A DNA stretch of 50,178 bases from GCA-002722245 sp038154685 (GTDB lineage Bacteria; Bacteroidota; Bacteroidia; Flavobacteriales_C; GCA-002722245). A model generated the notes under the pieces. The model had not been told where the DNA came from and did not search any database. It saw only the letters and a list, made by a program, of their open reading frames with translations. Shown here piece by piece: positions 25,214 through 33,484 of the stretch. Made by a program: the position numbers and the translations under genes. The stretch's first letter is position 1, and each line of letters begins with the position of its first letter. The DNA lies in NCBI GenBank assembly GCA_038154685.1, contig JAYPYW010000018.1, positions 1-50,178 of the forward strand, in the 5' to 3' direction.

Positions 25214-26353
25214 TTAATTAGGTAACTCTATCCTAAAAGTCGTCCCCTTACCCAACTCAGAAGACTTTACAAAGATCTTCCCATCGTGATACTCTTCCAC
25301 AATTCTTCTAACTAACGATAAACCTAATCCCCAACCTCTTTTCTTAGAAGTAAAACCTGGTTTAAACACTTTATTAAAATCTTGTTTTGGAATTCCTTTT
25401 CCTGTATCGGATAATTCCAAAATAGTTTTTTGACTTTCCTTAGCAACAGTAATATTTATCTCACCCTTCCCCTCCATTGCATCAACTGCATTCTTAGTGA
25501 TGTTTTCAATAACCCATTCGAATAAGGGAACACATAATCTTAAGCTGATAGATTCATCTCCAGAAACAGTAATCTTAACTTTATCAGAAATCCTTAATCT
25601 TAAATAACCTATTACTTGATCGATCGCTTTTTTTGCTGATACGTTTTCAAAAGAGGGTTCGGAACCTATTTTACTAAATCGGTCTGTTATAGTTTCCAAT
25701 CGAGAAACATCTTTACTGATCTCTTCCACAATCGAATTATCAACCTCTGTAGTTTTTAAATATTCCACCCACCCCATTAAAGAAGACAATGGTGTACCTA
25801 ATTGATGAGCCGTTTCTTTAGACATTCCAACCCAAACCTGATTTTGTTCAGCGTTTCTTGAACTTGAAAAAGCGAAATAACTAATGATAATGAACAAGCC
25901 TATAACGGACAATTGCATATAAGGATAATAGGCCAAAAGATTAATAAGAATTGAATGCTCGAAGAAGATGTATTGTTTCTCTGTCCCAAAAACAGGAATC
26001 TCAATTGGCTCTCTTTGAGCCTTCATATCAGCTAACTTATGCAGTAAATAATCTTCATCATCAGCCACAGAGGCTGAATCCAAATTTCTCCAAGAAACAA
26101 CATTAAATTCTTTATCTGTAAGTATTACTGGTACAGTTGTATTTCCAACTATTATTTTATGAAAGAAAGATATGTCTCCATCGGTAGTTATTGATCTTTT
26201 TGTCGCTTCTGCAACCAACTCAACCTTTTTGGCCTCTTCAATAGCTAACTTTTCTACTAACGAATTGGTATAAAATAAAGACGATAACGCAATTACTAAC
26301 GCTCCTGCAAGCAATAATAATTTCCAAATTTGTTTTTTCGCGTAAATATTCAT
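25214..26353 (-). CDS. membrane sensor histidine kinase (HQLGTP type), orphan
   Basis: A 379-residue inner-membrane kinase with two helices (about 10-30 and 143-163) bracketing a ~110-residue periplasmic sensor. The phospho-acceptor H183 lies in SKETAHQLGTPLSSLMGW, an H-box variant I associate with Bacteroidota. The ATPase domain has the N box ENITKNAVDAMEG, DTGKGIP and the unusual KKRGWGLGLSLVRRI glycine box. No response regulator is adjacent. It is 3 bp downstream of the AsmA-like gene, so the two are likely co-expressed, hinting at an envelope-related role. The ligand and the regulator partner are unknown. Confidence 0.85.
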   Translation of the reverse strand: MNIYAKKQIWKLLLLAGALVIALSSLFYTNSLVEKLAIEEAKKVELVAEATKRSITTDGDISFFHKIIVGNTTVPVILTDKEFNVVSWRNLDSASVADDEDYLLHKLADMKAQREPIEIPVFGTEKQYIFFEHSILINLLAYYPYMQLSVIGLFIIISYFAFSSSRNAEQNQVWVGMSKETAHQLGTPLSSLMGWVEYLKTTEVDNSIVEEISKDVSRLETITDRFSKIGSEPSFENVSAKKAIDQVIGYLRLRISDKVKITVSGDESISLRLCVPLFEWVIENITKNAVDAMEGKGEINITVAKESQKTILELSDTGKGIPKQDFNKVFKPGFTSKKRGWGLGLSLVRRIVEEYHDGKIFVKSSELGKGTTFRIELPN

Positions 26354-26356
26354 CGT

Positions 26357-28939
26357 TTATTCTTCTTCGCCTTCCTCTTCGTCATCATCTTCTTCCTCGT
26401 CCCAAATGACTTCAGTTTGTGTTTCTTTTATTTCTTTATTTAAGTCTTCTTCCTCCTCTTTTTCTTCTTTTTTATCTTTCTTTCCTTTGAATAATCCTCC
26501 ACTAAATTCTTCTTTTAAAATCTTTTTGATTTCTTTACTTTCTTTTTTCCAATTCTCAGCAACGGTTTGGCGCTTAGTTTTTACATCATAACTGAACTTC
26601 GGCTCATCAATATTACCCCTCATCCTCAATGGTAACGTAGCTGTTTTATCTTTATTCTCAACTACTCCAAATTCAGCGTCAATTTTATTCTGTTTTTTGG
26701 CTTTAAAAATTTCGCTATGTTTAATCTTAAGTAAATAATCTATGTCCTGATTAAAGGAATGAGTACCTTCCAAATCCAAATTCAAATCGGAAGAACGAAT
26801 CGCCATTTCAGGAATATAAATAGTTCCGTTGTTGATTTCTATATCATTCTCTAGAGTAGAAAATTTAAGATGTGATAGGTTAAAATTGAGCTTAAACTCT
26901 TCATTCAAATATTGTTGTAATTCAATCAAAGGTTCAAACTGAACTAATTCTCCATTTTTTATTTTCAGATTGGTTTCTGTGTAAATTTTATTTTCATCAA
27001 TATTTAATTGCTTATCCGATTCAGCAATTATTGTTGAAGCAATCGAAATCCTTCCTTTAACATGTTTAGCCAGCAACAAATCTTGTCCGAAATTCTCGAA
27101 TTGAACAAATGCTTTCCTTGCATCAATATTCTCCAAATTAGACTTTGTTCGATAAACAACCTTGTTTTTCGGTCTTGCATCAATAATCCCATTTAACTGA
27201 GCAGATCCGTCACAAGTTTTAAGGTGAAGATTTTTAAATGTTATTTTTTGACTCTTTAAAGTCACTTCTCCAGAAATATCCTCCCCTTTGAATTTTCTAA
27301 AACTAAATGATCCTAATTTCAAATTGGTTCTCAATAAAATTGAACTTGGCAAATTAAAATTATAAACCTCATCCGAGGCTACTTTAGAGGAATCTACACT
27401 TCCTACAAACTCCTCTAAAATCATTTGATCCATTTCTAAATCCGCATCAAAAGTTAAAGGTTCATTAACTAAAACTGTTTTCAAGTAGTTGGTAATTTGA
27501 CCCTCCATTTTGAATTTGCTTGACTGAAGGTTTCCTTCAAAAGATTCCAAACTCAAGTTTTTGTTTTTAAAATTCAAATTTCCTTTGTTCAGATATATAG
27601 GATAATCAAAATCGGTCGGCTGAGCCTCAACTCCGTCTAGAATTAATTTTCCTTCAGATTTGAAATACTTCAGAGATTTTAAATTTCTATCAGCAAAAAC
27701 CTCAACTAATCTTCCTTTTAAATGAATATCAAAATCAGCCGCTCCTTTCAGCGTTTTAAAATCTTCCTGGAGTATTTTTTTATGAAGCTGAGCTAAATCA
27801 AACTTCGATTTAAGTTTCGCATCAATTAAGGGTCGTTTAAAATCTTTTAATGAGCCAGATCCCGAAACGATAATCTCATCATAATTTGTAGAGAAACTAT
27901 TCGCTACTAACTTAGCACCTTTCACATTATTTAAATTTGGCTGGAAATATTGTCCTTTTGCATTTATTGATTTAAATAAATGATCCCCAGATTTATAATT
28001 TGCCTTGGACACTTCATAATCAATCTTCAAGGGGGGTGATTTTTTTGTTGTTTTTTCTCCAACAATAGAAACGGTTGCGTTAATTAACCCTGTCACAGAT
28101 CTTAAGTCTTTATCCAGAAAGTCTTTTGGGAGAACTTGGATTAATTCTTTTATCTGATGATCATTAAAATCTGCTTTAAAATCCCAAACATCCCCTTTTT
28201 CTTTTGTTTGAATTTTCCCTTCTATATTTGATATTCCATTTTGAAAAGTACCGGCATACAGGAATTTAAGAGCCCCAGATTTATTCTCTATTCTAAACTC
28301 TCCATCCAAAGGTATCGATTCGACTGTCTTAAAATCGCTTACTTCAAATGGTTTAAATTTTCCATCAAACTCAACATTAGCTATTACTGAATCTAATAAG
28401 GTCTCCGGCAAAACCTCAGCTTCATTAAAAGCAACTGCATAAGATTGCTTTTCCTTCTTATCAAAATACCCTACCTCAACTTCTTGTAAAGTAATATTTT
28501 CAATGGCTAACTTAGTTTGAGAGCTGGTTGAATCTGAACTTTCTTTTAGAATATTGTAATTAGGCTCTCCCTTTTCGTTGTAAATAATATTAACCTGACC
28601 TTCCTGAAGAATGATTTGATTGATATTAAATTCTCCATCAATCAAGGACATCAAATCAAAAACAATATGTATGCTTTTTAAATTTAAAAAAGGTTGATCT
28701 CCTTTTTCGAAACTGTAGGTTTGAACATCATTTAAACTTACCGAGATATTGGGAAAACTTGCAAATAGGCTGTATTCAATAGTTGAAACATTGATTGGCC
28801 TTGAGGTTTGCTTCCCTATTTCATGCTTAACGTAACCTATTAGCTCTTCTTCGTATTGAGTTGCTACAAACCATAATCCGCCGACTAATAAGCCTAGCAG
28901 AATAACGATTGCAAAGAATATGCGCTTAAGCAATTTCAT
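26357..28939 (-). CDS. AsmA-like inner-membrane-anchored envelope protein
   Basis: An 860-residue protein with one N-terminal helix (about 6-27) and a long periplasmic beta-rich body. The N-terminal pattern INVSTIEYSLFASFPNISVSLNDVQ is typical of the AsmA family. The C-terminal AsmA-like part contains NFNLSHLKFSTLENDIEINNGTIYIPEM near 700-727. AsmA-type proteins are long beta-taco structures that carry or influence phospholipids between the two membranes. The last ~70 residues are extremely charged (KKDKKEEKEEEEDL ... EEEDDDEEEGEEE), a low-complexity tail. It heads a two-gene unit with the kinase. Confidence 0.85.
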   Translation of the reverse strand: MKLLKRIFFAIVILLGLLVGGLWFVATQYEEELIGYVKHEIGKQTSRPINVSTIEYSLFASFPNISVSLNDVQTYSFEKGDQPFLNLKSIHIVFDLMSLIDGEFNINQIILQEGQVNIIYNEKGEPNYNILKESSDSTSSQTKLAIENITLQEVEVGYFDKKEKQSYAVAFNEAEVLPETLLDSVIANVEFDGKFKPFEVSDFKTVESIPLDGEFRIENKSGALKFLYAGTFQNGISNIEGKIQTKEKGDVWDFKADFNDHQIKELIQVLPKDFLDKDLRSVTGLINATVSIVGEKTTKKSPPLKIDYEVSKANYKSGDHLFKSINAKGQYFQPNLNNVKGAKLVANSFSTNYDEIIVSGSGSLKDFKRPLIDAKLKSKFDLAQLHKKILQEDFKTLKGAADFDIHLKGRLVEVFADRNLKSLKYFKSEGKLILDGVEAQPTDFDYPIYLNKGNLNFKNKNLSLESFEGNLQSSKFKMEGQITNYLKTVLVNEPLTFDADLEMDQMILEEFVGSVDSSKVASDEVYNFNLPSSILLRTNLKLGSFSFRKFKGEDISGEVTLKSQKITFKNLHLKTCDGSAQLNGIIDARPKNKVVYRTKSNLENIDARKAFVQFENFGQDLLLAKHVKGRISIASTIIAESDKQLNIDENKIYTETNLKIKNGELVQFEPLIELQQYLNEEFKLNFNLSHLKFSTLENDIEINNGTIYIPEMAIRSSDLNLDLEGTHSFNQDIDYLLKIKHSEIFKAKKQNKIDAEFGVVENKDKTATLPLRMRGNIDEPKFSYDVKTKRQTVAENWKKESKEIKKILKEEFSGGLFKGKKDKKEEKEEEEDLNKEIKETQTEVIWDEEEDDDEEEGEEE

Positions 28940-29228
28940 TTAACACCAAAATATTACAATTAATAACTTGTTTTAAGAGAAAGGAAAGGACTTATACAAA
29001 CTCAAATGTTTATTGTTATTGTCAGTCCTAATTCACACACTACAAAACAATGAACGGGCCACTTTTATTTTTATTGCAAAACACTCATTTACAGATTTTT
29101 ATTGTTTTGGCATACTAGTTGTTTATTGTTAATTGCAGATTTGATGACTTTTTTGAGATTGAAGCCAAACAAAATCTAAGAATTAACCGTAACTTAAAAC
29201 AGAGTAGTAATTAAAACAGGAGGTCAAA
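28940..29228. other. 289-bp divergent region AsmA-like / rpoN
   Basis: AT-rich. I see no exact TAnnTTTG box in either direction at a sensible distance and no strong hairpin. The only clear signal is the Shine-Dalgarno sequence directly before rpoN. Confidence 0.4.
29218..29223 (+). promoter_or_regulatory. perfect Shine-Dalgarno AGGAGG before rpoN
   Basis: AGGAGG lies 5 nt before the rpoN ATG. This is unusual because the other start codons I checked here lack such a motif, as is normal for Bacteroidota. Confidence 0.75.
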
Positions 29229-30680
29229 ATGTTAAAACAGTCACTACAACAAAAAATGCTTCAGAAGCTTTCACCTCAACAAATTCAGTTGATGAAATTG
29301 TTACAGGTGCCTACGGTTGCTTTGGAGCAAAGAATCAAAGAAGAACTTGAAAGTAATCCAGCCTTAGAGGAAGGAGCTGATATGGAAAATAAATCCGAGC
29401 AGGATGAATTCCAAGATGATTACAATGAGGAAAATAAAAGAGATGACTTCGATTTATCTCAGTACATTTCAGATGATGAAACACCTTCCTATAAAACTTC
29501 GGTAAGAAATTCAGGACCGGATGATGAAGACAAATCAATGCCTTTATCAATGGGAAAATCTTTCCACGAGATCTTAATCGCCCAATTAGGTTTAATGAAA
29601 ATGTCGGAAGACGATAGAATTGTTGCCGAACACCTAATTGGTAATTTGGATGATGCAGGGTACCTAAGAAGAGAGATTGAAGCAATAATGGATGATTTAG
29701 CTTTCTACCAAAATATTTCTGCCACCGAGGATGAATTAGAAACTTTGTTATTAAAGGTTCAAGAAATGGAACCGGCTGGGGTTGGTGCTAGAGATTTAAG
29801 AGAGTGTTTATTAATTCAAATAAGAAGAAAAGATAGATCGGATTTAAATGTTTATTTAGCAGAAAAAATCCTTGAAAAAACCTTTGATGAGTTTACAAAA
29901 AAGCATTATAGTAAGATTATCAAAAAGTTTGAAGTAACTGAAGAAGAGCTAAGATTGGCTTTGGATGAGATTTTAAAATTAAATCCGAAACCAGGAGGTT
30001 CGATGAATGAGACTCAAAGAGTAGCTCAATCTATTGTTCCTGATTTCCACTTAAACACCGAAGATGGAGAATTGCATTTAAGCTTAAATGGAAGAAACGC
30101 TCCGGAATTAAAAGTTAGTCGTGAGTACAAAGATCTATTACAAGGTTACCAAGCGCAAAAAGGTGAGGCATCAAAATCACAAAAAGATGCAGTGATGTTT
30201 GTTAAGCAAAAGTTAGATTCGGCTAAGTGGTTTATTGATGCGATTAAGCAGAGACAGAATACTTTGCTAAATACTATGCAAGCCATCATTGATTTACAAC
30301 ATGATTACTTCATGACTGGTGATGAAACTAAAATCAAACCAATGATTTTGAAAGATATTGCGGATAAAATAGACATGGATATTTCAACAGTATCTAGAGT
30401 TGCTAACAGTAAATATATTCAAACACCATACGGTACTTTCTTATTAAAAACCTTCTTCTCTGAGAGCATGCAAAACTCAGATGGTGAAGAAGTAAGTACT
30501 AGAGAGATTAAAAAGATTTTAGAGGACACAATTAACGCGGAAGACAAAAAGAAACCGCTAACTGATGAAAAGTTAGCTGGCATATTAAAAGAAAAAGGTT
30601 ATCCTATTGCAAGAAGAACCGTTGCGAAGTATAGAGAGCAACTAAGTATTCCTGTGGGAAGATTAAGAAAAGAAATATAA
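29229..30680 (+). CDS. rpoN: RNA polymerase sigma-54 factor
   Basis: A 483-residue sigma factor that requires AAA+ activators for open-complex formation at -24/-12 promoters. Region I is Gln/Leu-rich (LKQSLQQKMLQKLSPQQIQLMKLLQ, 2-26). An acidic region II follows (about 50-100), then the core-binding domain. The C-terminal RpoN box is complete as ARRTVAKYRE near 463-472. The start is supported by the AGGAGG just upstream. No enhancer-binding activator is encoded in this window. A terminator stem-loop follows immediately. Confidence 0.97.
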   Translation: MLKQSLQQKMLQKLSPQQIQLMKLLQVPTVALEQRIKEELESNPALEEGADMENKSEQDEFQDDYNEENKRDDFDLSQYISDDETPSYKTSVRNSGPDDEDKSMPLSMGKSFHEILIAQLGLMKMSEDDRIVAEHLIGNLDDAGYLRREIEAIMDDLAFYQNISATEDELETLLLKVQEMEPAGVGARDLRECLLIQIRRKDRSDLNVYLAEKILEKTFDEFTKKHYSKIIKKFEVTEEELRLALDEILKLNPKPGGSMNETQRVAQSIVPDFHLNTEDGELHLSLNGRNAPELKVSREYKDLLQGYQAQKGEASKSQKDAVMFVKQKLDSAKWFIDAIKQRQNTLLNTMQAIIDLQHDYFMTGDETKIKPMILKDIADKIDMDISTVSRVANSKYIQTPYGTFLLKTFFSESMQNSDGEEVSTREIKKILEDTINAEDKKKPLTDEKLAGILKEKGYPIARRTVAKYREQLSIPVGRLRKEI

Positions 30681-30683
30681 AAT

Positions 30684-30711
30684 AAAACCATGGCCTAGTC
30701 CATGGTTTTTT
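30684..30711 (+). terminator. rpoN rho-independent terminator
   Basis: AAAACCATGG pairs with CCATGGTTTT around a 6-nt loop, followed by further T residues. The ATG that would extend the next gene to 30702 lies inside the right arm, arguing against that start. Confidence 0.85.
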
Positions 30712-30737
30712 ACTTTGGTGATTTGTATTTTTACCCT

Positions 30738-31382
30738 GTGGAGAAATTTAGTCAGCGAATAGCGCTTTTTACTTCTTATGTGTTTCATCCGTTATTTATG
30801 CCAATAAACGGATTACTGCTTACCTATTTCTTTGGTAGAGTCCCTGGTTTCAATAGTTATTCAACAGATTTAGATAAAGAAATTGCGCACAAAGCACTTT
30901 GGAGTGTTTTTATCGCTACTGGAATACTTCCTGTGATATTCTCTGTAATCCTAAAGGCAATGGGTATAGTTTCCTCTTTACATATGCCAAAGAAAGAAGA
31001 AAGAATGTTGCCATTTCTATTAACTGGATCATTATACTATGCCGTTATCTATCTTTTCACAAGCTATTGGAAATTGCCTTTACATCCCCTCATTTACCAA
31101 TTCATGTTTGGAGCAACATTAGCAATTCTTATTGGGATGATAATCACTTATCGTTGGAAAATAAGTGTACACATGATTGGTATTGGAGGAGTGGTAGGTA
31201 TAACAACTATCTTATCTAAGCATGGAGAAGTTTTAATTGGTTTGCTTTCGATTACATTATTTATTGCCGGATTAATAGCCTTTGGCAGACTTCAACTAAA
31301 AGCACATTCCATTAAACAGATAATAGCAGGATTTTTACTTGGATTTTCTTGTGAGATGCTTGGGTTGCTAATTGCTAGTTAG
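30738..31382 (+). CDS. PAP2-like integral membrane protein
   Basis: A hydrophobic protein of about 214 residues with six or so membrane helices. The pattern VFHPLFMPINGLLL at the start and GRLQLKAHSIKQIIAGFLLG at the end resembles membrane proteins labelled PAP2-like phosphatases, where H...GF is the remnant of the SRxxxxxH motif. The catalytic arginine and first histidine motif are not clear, so phosphatase activity is doubtful. I prefer the GTG at 30738 (MEKFSQRIALF...) because the earlier ATG at 30702 lies in the rpoN terminator. The C-terminus overlaps the convergent barrel gene by 8 bp. Confidence 0.7.
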   Translation: MEKFSQRIALFTSYVFHPLFMPINGLLLTYFFGRVPGFNSYSTDLDKEIAHKALWSVFIATGILPVIFSVILKAMGIVSSLHMPKKEERMLPFLLTGSLYYAVIYLFTSYWKLPLHPLIYQFMFGATLAILIGMIITYRWKISVHMIGIGGVVGITTILSKHGEVLIGLLSITLFIAGLIAFGRLQLKAHSIKQIIAGFLLGFSCEMLGLLIAS

Positions 31383-32040
31383 CCATTAGTGTTAATCCAA
31401 AAGATAATTGGTTAACGCCCTTTTGAGTTTCTGGCTTCATTAAACCATTCAATCCATAATAAGCGTATAGGTTTACCATACCATACCCAATTCTAAAAGT
31501 TAAACCGTATTTAAACCGTTCTAACTCTTCAAGATTTTTTCTTTCGTACACATCTCCTAAACCTTCATCAAGCTCATATTTAGATTTAACTAAATAACCT
31601 CCTTTTGCTCCAGCATATATCCTGAATGGATTTTTAGTTTGGGTTCTGTATCTAAACTCCAAAGGAAGTTCTATATAATGAGAACTTAATTTGTTAATAC
31701 TAAACGGAACATTTAGAATCCTCGCACCTAATTCTCTTGGAGTAAAATCTAAGCTTTGAATAGACTTTAAATTCAAATTATGATTTATGTTGTTGAAATC
31801 GTACCCAACTGCATAAAACCATGAGAACTTTGAATCTTTTTTGAATGTTATGTCTTTTCCGTAAGAAACTGCGAAACTAAACGTAGGATCGGTATTCATA
31901 TCCGCCGGACCGTTCACCCACATAGGCGAATAGAAGTCGAATAATAATTTGTCCTTTTTATAATAATCGCCCGCTTGAGAACTCAATGAAAGAACTACAA
32001 GGACAAAAGTGGCAAGTATTTTAAAACATGTTTTTCGCAT
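31375..32040 (-). CDS. outer-membrane beta-barrel protein (PorT/OMP_b-brl_2-like)
   Basis: A 221-residue secreted protein with a signal peptide (about 1-23, cut after SSQA). The mature chain shows alternating polar and aromatic strands, with conserved-looking ELPLEFRYRTQTKNPFRIYAGAKGGYLV near 134-161 and FGLTLMAN at the C-terminus, as in small eight-stranded barrels. Proteins of this shape include PorT of the type IX secretion system, but many unrelated small barrels look alike and no other T9SS gene is in this window. The 3' end overlaps the PAP2-like gene by 8 bp. Confidence 0.65.
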   Translation of the reverse strand: MRKTCFKILATFVLVVLSLSSQAGDYYKKDKLLFDFYSPMWVNGPADMNTDPTFSFAVSYGKDITFKKDSKFSWFYAVGYDFNNINHNLNLKSIQSLDFTPRELGARILNVPFSINKLSSHYIELPLEFRYRTQTKNPFRIYAGAKGGYLVKSKYELDEGLGDVYERKNLEELERFKYGLTFRIGYGMVNLYAYYGLNGLMKPETQKGVNQLSFGLTLMAN

Positions 32041-32094
32041 AAAACGAAGTAGGACAAGATAGTAATTATTTCAGTACAAGGCTAATAAACGTAG

Positions 32095-32120
32095 AAAGGC
32101 CCAACAAGGTTGGACCTTTT
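32095..32120 (-). terminator. stem-loop after the ferritin gene
   Basis: AAAGG-CCAA and TTGG-CCTTT pair with one internal mismatch. It lies 20 bp past the ferritin stop codon. The T tail in the minus direction is short. Confidence 0.5.
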
Positions 32121-32139
32121 ATATTATGATTTTATTAAT

Positions 32140-32661
32140 TTATTTTCCTGCGTTTGGAACAGAGATACTCCCTCCTGTTAAATTCTCTAAATCTCTATCA
32201 AATAAATAAAGACCTCCTTTTTCAGATCCTGTTAATTTAATTCTATCCAAAATTCCTCTTGCTGTAGCTTCTTCTTCTATTTGCTCACTAACGTACCATT
32301 GCATGAAATTGTGAGTTGTATAATCTTTTTCCTCTAAACAAGTATGAACAACGCTATTAATTTCAGCCGTTACTTTTAACTCATGACTTAATAATGATTC
32401 AAAAATTTGAGTCAATCCTTCAAAATTAACTGGCGGCTCAGAGATTGCAGGAATCTTTGCAGTTCCCCCTCTTTCGTTTACATACCTGATTAATTTTAGC
32501 ATGTGTTCTCTTTCCTCATCAGCCTGGCGATAAAGAAATTCAGAGGTACCACCATAACCTTGGTTTTCGGCCCATGAAGCCATCGAAAGATAAAACTGAG
32601 ATGACTCTCCTTCCAAAAGGATTTGTCTATTTAATGCTTCTTCTACTTTTTTGGAAACCAT
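32140..32661 (-). CDS. ftnA: ferritin (FtnA-type iron storage protein)
   Basis: A 173-residue subunit of the 24-mer cytosolic iron store. All ferroxidase ligands of E. coli FtnA fall at the same numbers here: E17, E50, H53, E94, Q127 and E130, with E49 and E126 for the third iron site. There is no haem-binding methionine pattern of bacterioferritin. The C-terminus GGLYLFDRDLENLTGGSISVPNAGK is a normal tail. It is monocistronic, 72 bp after rsmI, with a 19-bp palindrome in front that may be an operator. Confidence 0.95.
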   Translation of the reverse strand: MVSKKVEEALNRQILLEGESSQFYLSMASWAENQGYGGTSEFLYRQADEEREHMLKLIRYVNERGGTAKIPAISEPPVNFEGLTQIFESLLSHELKVTAEINSVVHTCLEEKDYTTHNFMQWYVSEQIEEEATARGILDRIKLTGSEKGGLYLFDRDLENLTGGSISVPNAGK

Positions 32662-32690
32662 AATTATTCATTTTTTATGAAGTTAAACAT

Positions 32691-32709
32691 ATTGGTATAC
32701 TCTACCAAT
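32691..32709. promoter_or_regulatory. palindromic operator candidate upstream of ferritin
   Basis: ATTGGTA-N5-TACCAAT is a perfect 7-bp inverted repeat 29 bp before the ferritin ATG. It overlaps the -33/-7 spacer of a one-mismatch promoter (TTG then TATGTTTA on the minus strand). The spacing suits a dimeric repressor or redox/iron regulator. Confidence 0.5.
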
Positions 32710-32733
32710 CATAAATAGTTATTTAATAATTGT

Positions 32734-33408
32734 TTAACCTTCCTTTCCTTCTAAAACGATTACTATCTCACCTTTTGCTGCCTTATCACTAAAGTGCTTT
32801 ATTAAATCTTCCACTGTTCCTCTGTGGAAAGTTTCGTACATTTTTGTCAACTCTCTAACAACACACACCTTTCTTTCAGTACCAATAAACTCAGAAATTT
32901 GTTCCAATGTTTTTAGTAATCTGTGGGGTGATTCATAAAAAACAATCGTGCAAGGAAGTTCCGCTAAAAACTTCAACCTGGTCTGGCGCCCCTTTTTATG
33001 GGGTAAAAAACCTTCAAAAAAGAACTTATCACATGGCAAACCACTTCCTACCAATGCAGGAACAAAAGCAGTAGCTCCCGGTAATGTTTCTACCTCTACC
33101 CCTTCTTTAATGCATTCTCGTACCAATAAAAAACCCGGATCAGAAATCCCGGGAGTTCCTGCATCAGAAACCAAACCAACTGCTTCTCCAGACTTAATTT
33201 TCTCGATAATAGAAGTCGTGGTTTTATGCTCATTATGCGCATGGTGCGCCCACATTTTCTTATCTATTTCCAGATGCTTCAGCAGTTTACCAGTTTGGCG
33301 GGTATCTTCAGCCAATAAAACATCAACAGATTTTATAGCTTCAATGGAACGTAGCGTTATATCCCCGAGATTCCCAATAGGTGTAGGTATAAGTATAAGT
33401 TTACTCAT
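32734..33408 (-). CDS. rsmI: 16S rRNA (cytidine-1402 2'-O)-methyltransferase
   Basis: A 224-residue SAM-dependent methyltransferase of the tetrapyrrole methylase fold that modifies C1402 in the ribosomal P site. Signatures are LILIPTPIGNLGDITLR at the start, LLAEDTRQTGKLL near 31-43, VGLVSDAGTPGISDPGF near 77-93, LPGATAFVPAL near 108-118 and FFEGFLPHKKGRQTRL near 130-145. It is somewhat shorter than E. coli RsmI, which carries an extra C-terminal domain, as in many Bacteroidota. An exact -7 box lies 4 nt upstream of the ATG. Confidence 0.95.
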   Translation of the reverse strand: MSKLILIPTPIGNLGDITLRSIEAIKSVDVLLAEDTRQTGKLLKHLEIDKKMWAHHAHNEHKTTTSIIEKIKSGEAVGLVSDAGTPGISDPGFLLVRECIKEGVEVETLPGATAFVPALVGSGLPCDKFFFEGFLPHKKGRQTRLKFLAELPCTIVFYESPHRLLKTLEQISEFIGTERKVCVVRELTKMYETFHRGTVEDLIKHFSDKAAKGEIVIVLEGKEG

Positions 33409-33412
33409 CTTC

Positions 33413-33420
33413 CAAATTTA
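33413..33420 (-). promoter_or_regulatory. -7 promoter box of rsmI
   Basis: On the minus strand this reads TAAATTTG, an exact consensus match with four bases (GAAG) before the ATG. No TTG at 17-23 bp. Confidence 0.5.
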
Positions 33421-33448
33421 CATTTATTAAACCATTCATATAATATTT

Positions 33449-33479
33449 TTGAGCGTGAATACTTAATGTTCTAATTTCG
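33449..33479 (+). promoter_or_regulatory. promoter of the DUF5686 gene
   Basis: TTG (33449-33451), 20 bp, then TAATTTCG (33472-33479, one mismatch). The box ends 5 nt before the ATG. A second exact box, TATTTTTG (33444-33451), overlaps the TTG and would give a longer leader. Confidence 0.5.
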
Positions 33480-33484
33480 CACTG

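Noticed and set aside
26406..26591. Serine/phenylalanine-rich plus-strand frame
   Set aside because: It is the antisense shadow of the acidic low-complexity tail of the AsmA-like protein.
30702..30737. ATG at 30702 as the start of the PAP2-like protein
   Set aside because: It lies within the rpoN terminator hairpin and adds residues not expected for the family.
31375..32040. Evidence for a type IX secretion locus from the PorT-like barrel
   Set aside because: Small barrels are too alike to name with certainty and no other secretion gene is present.
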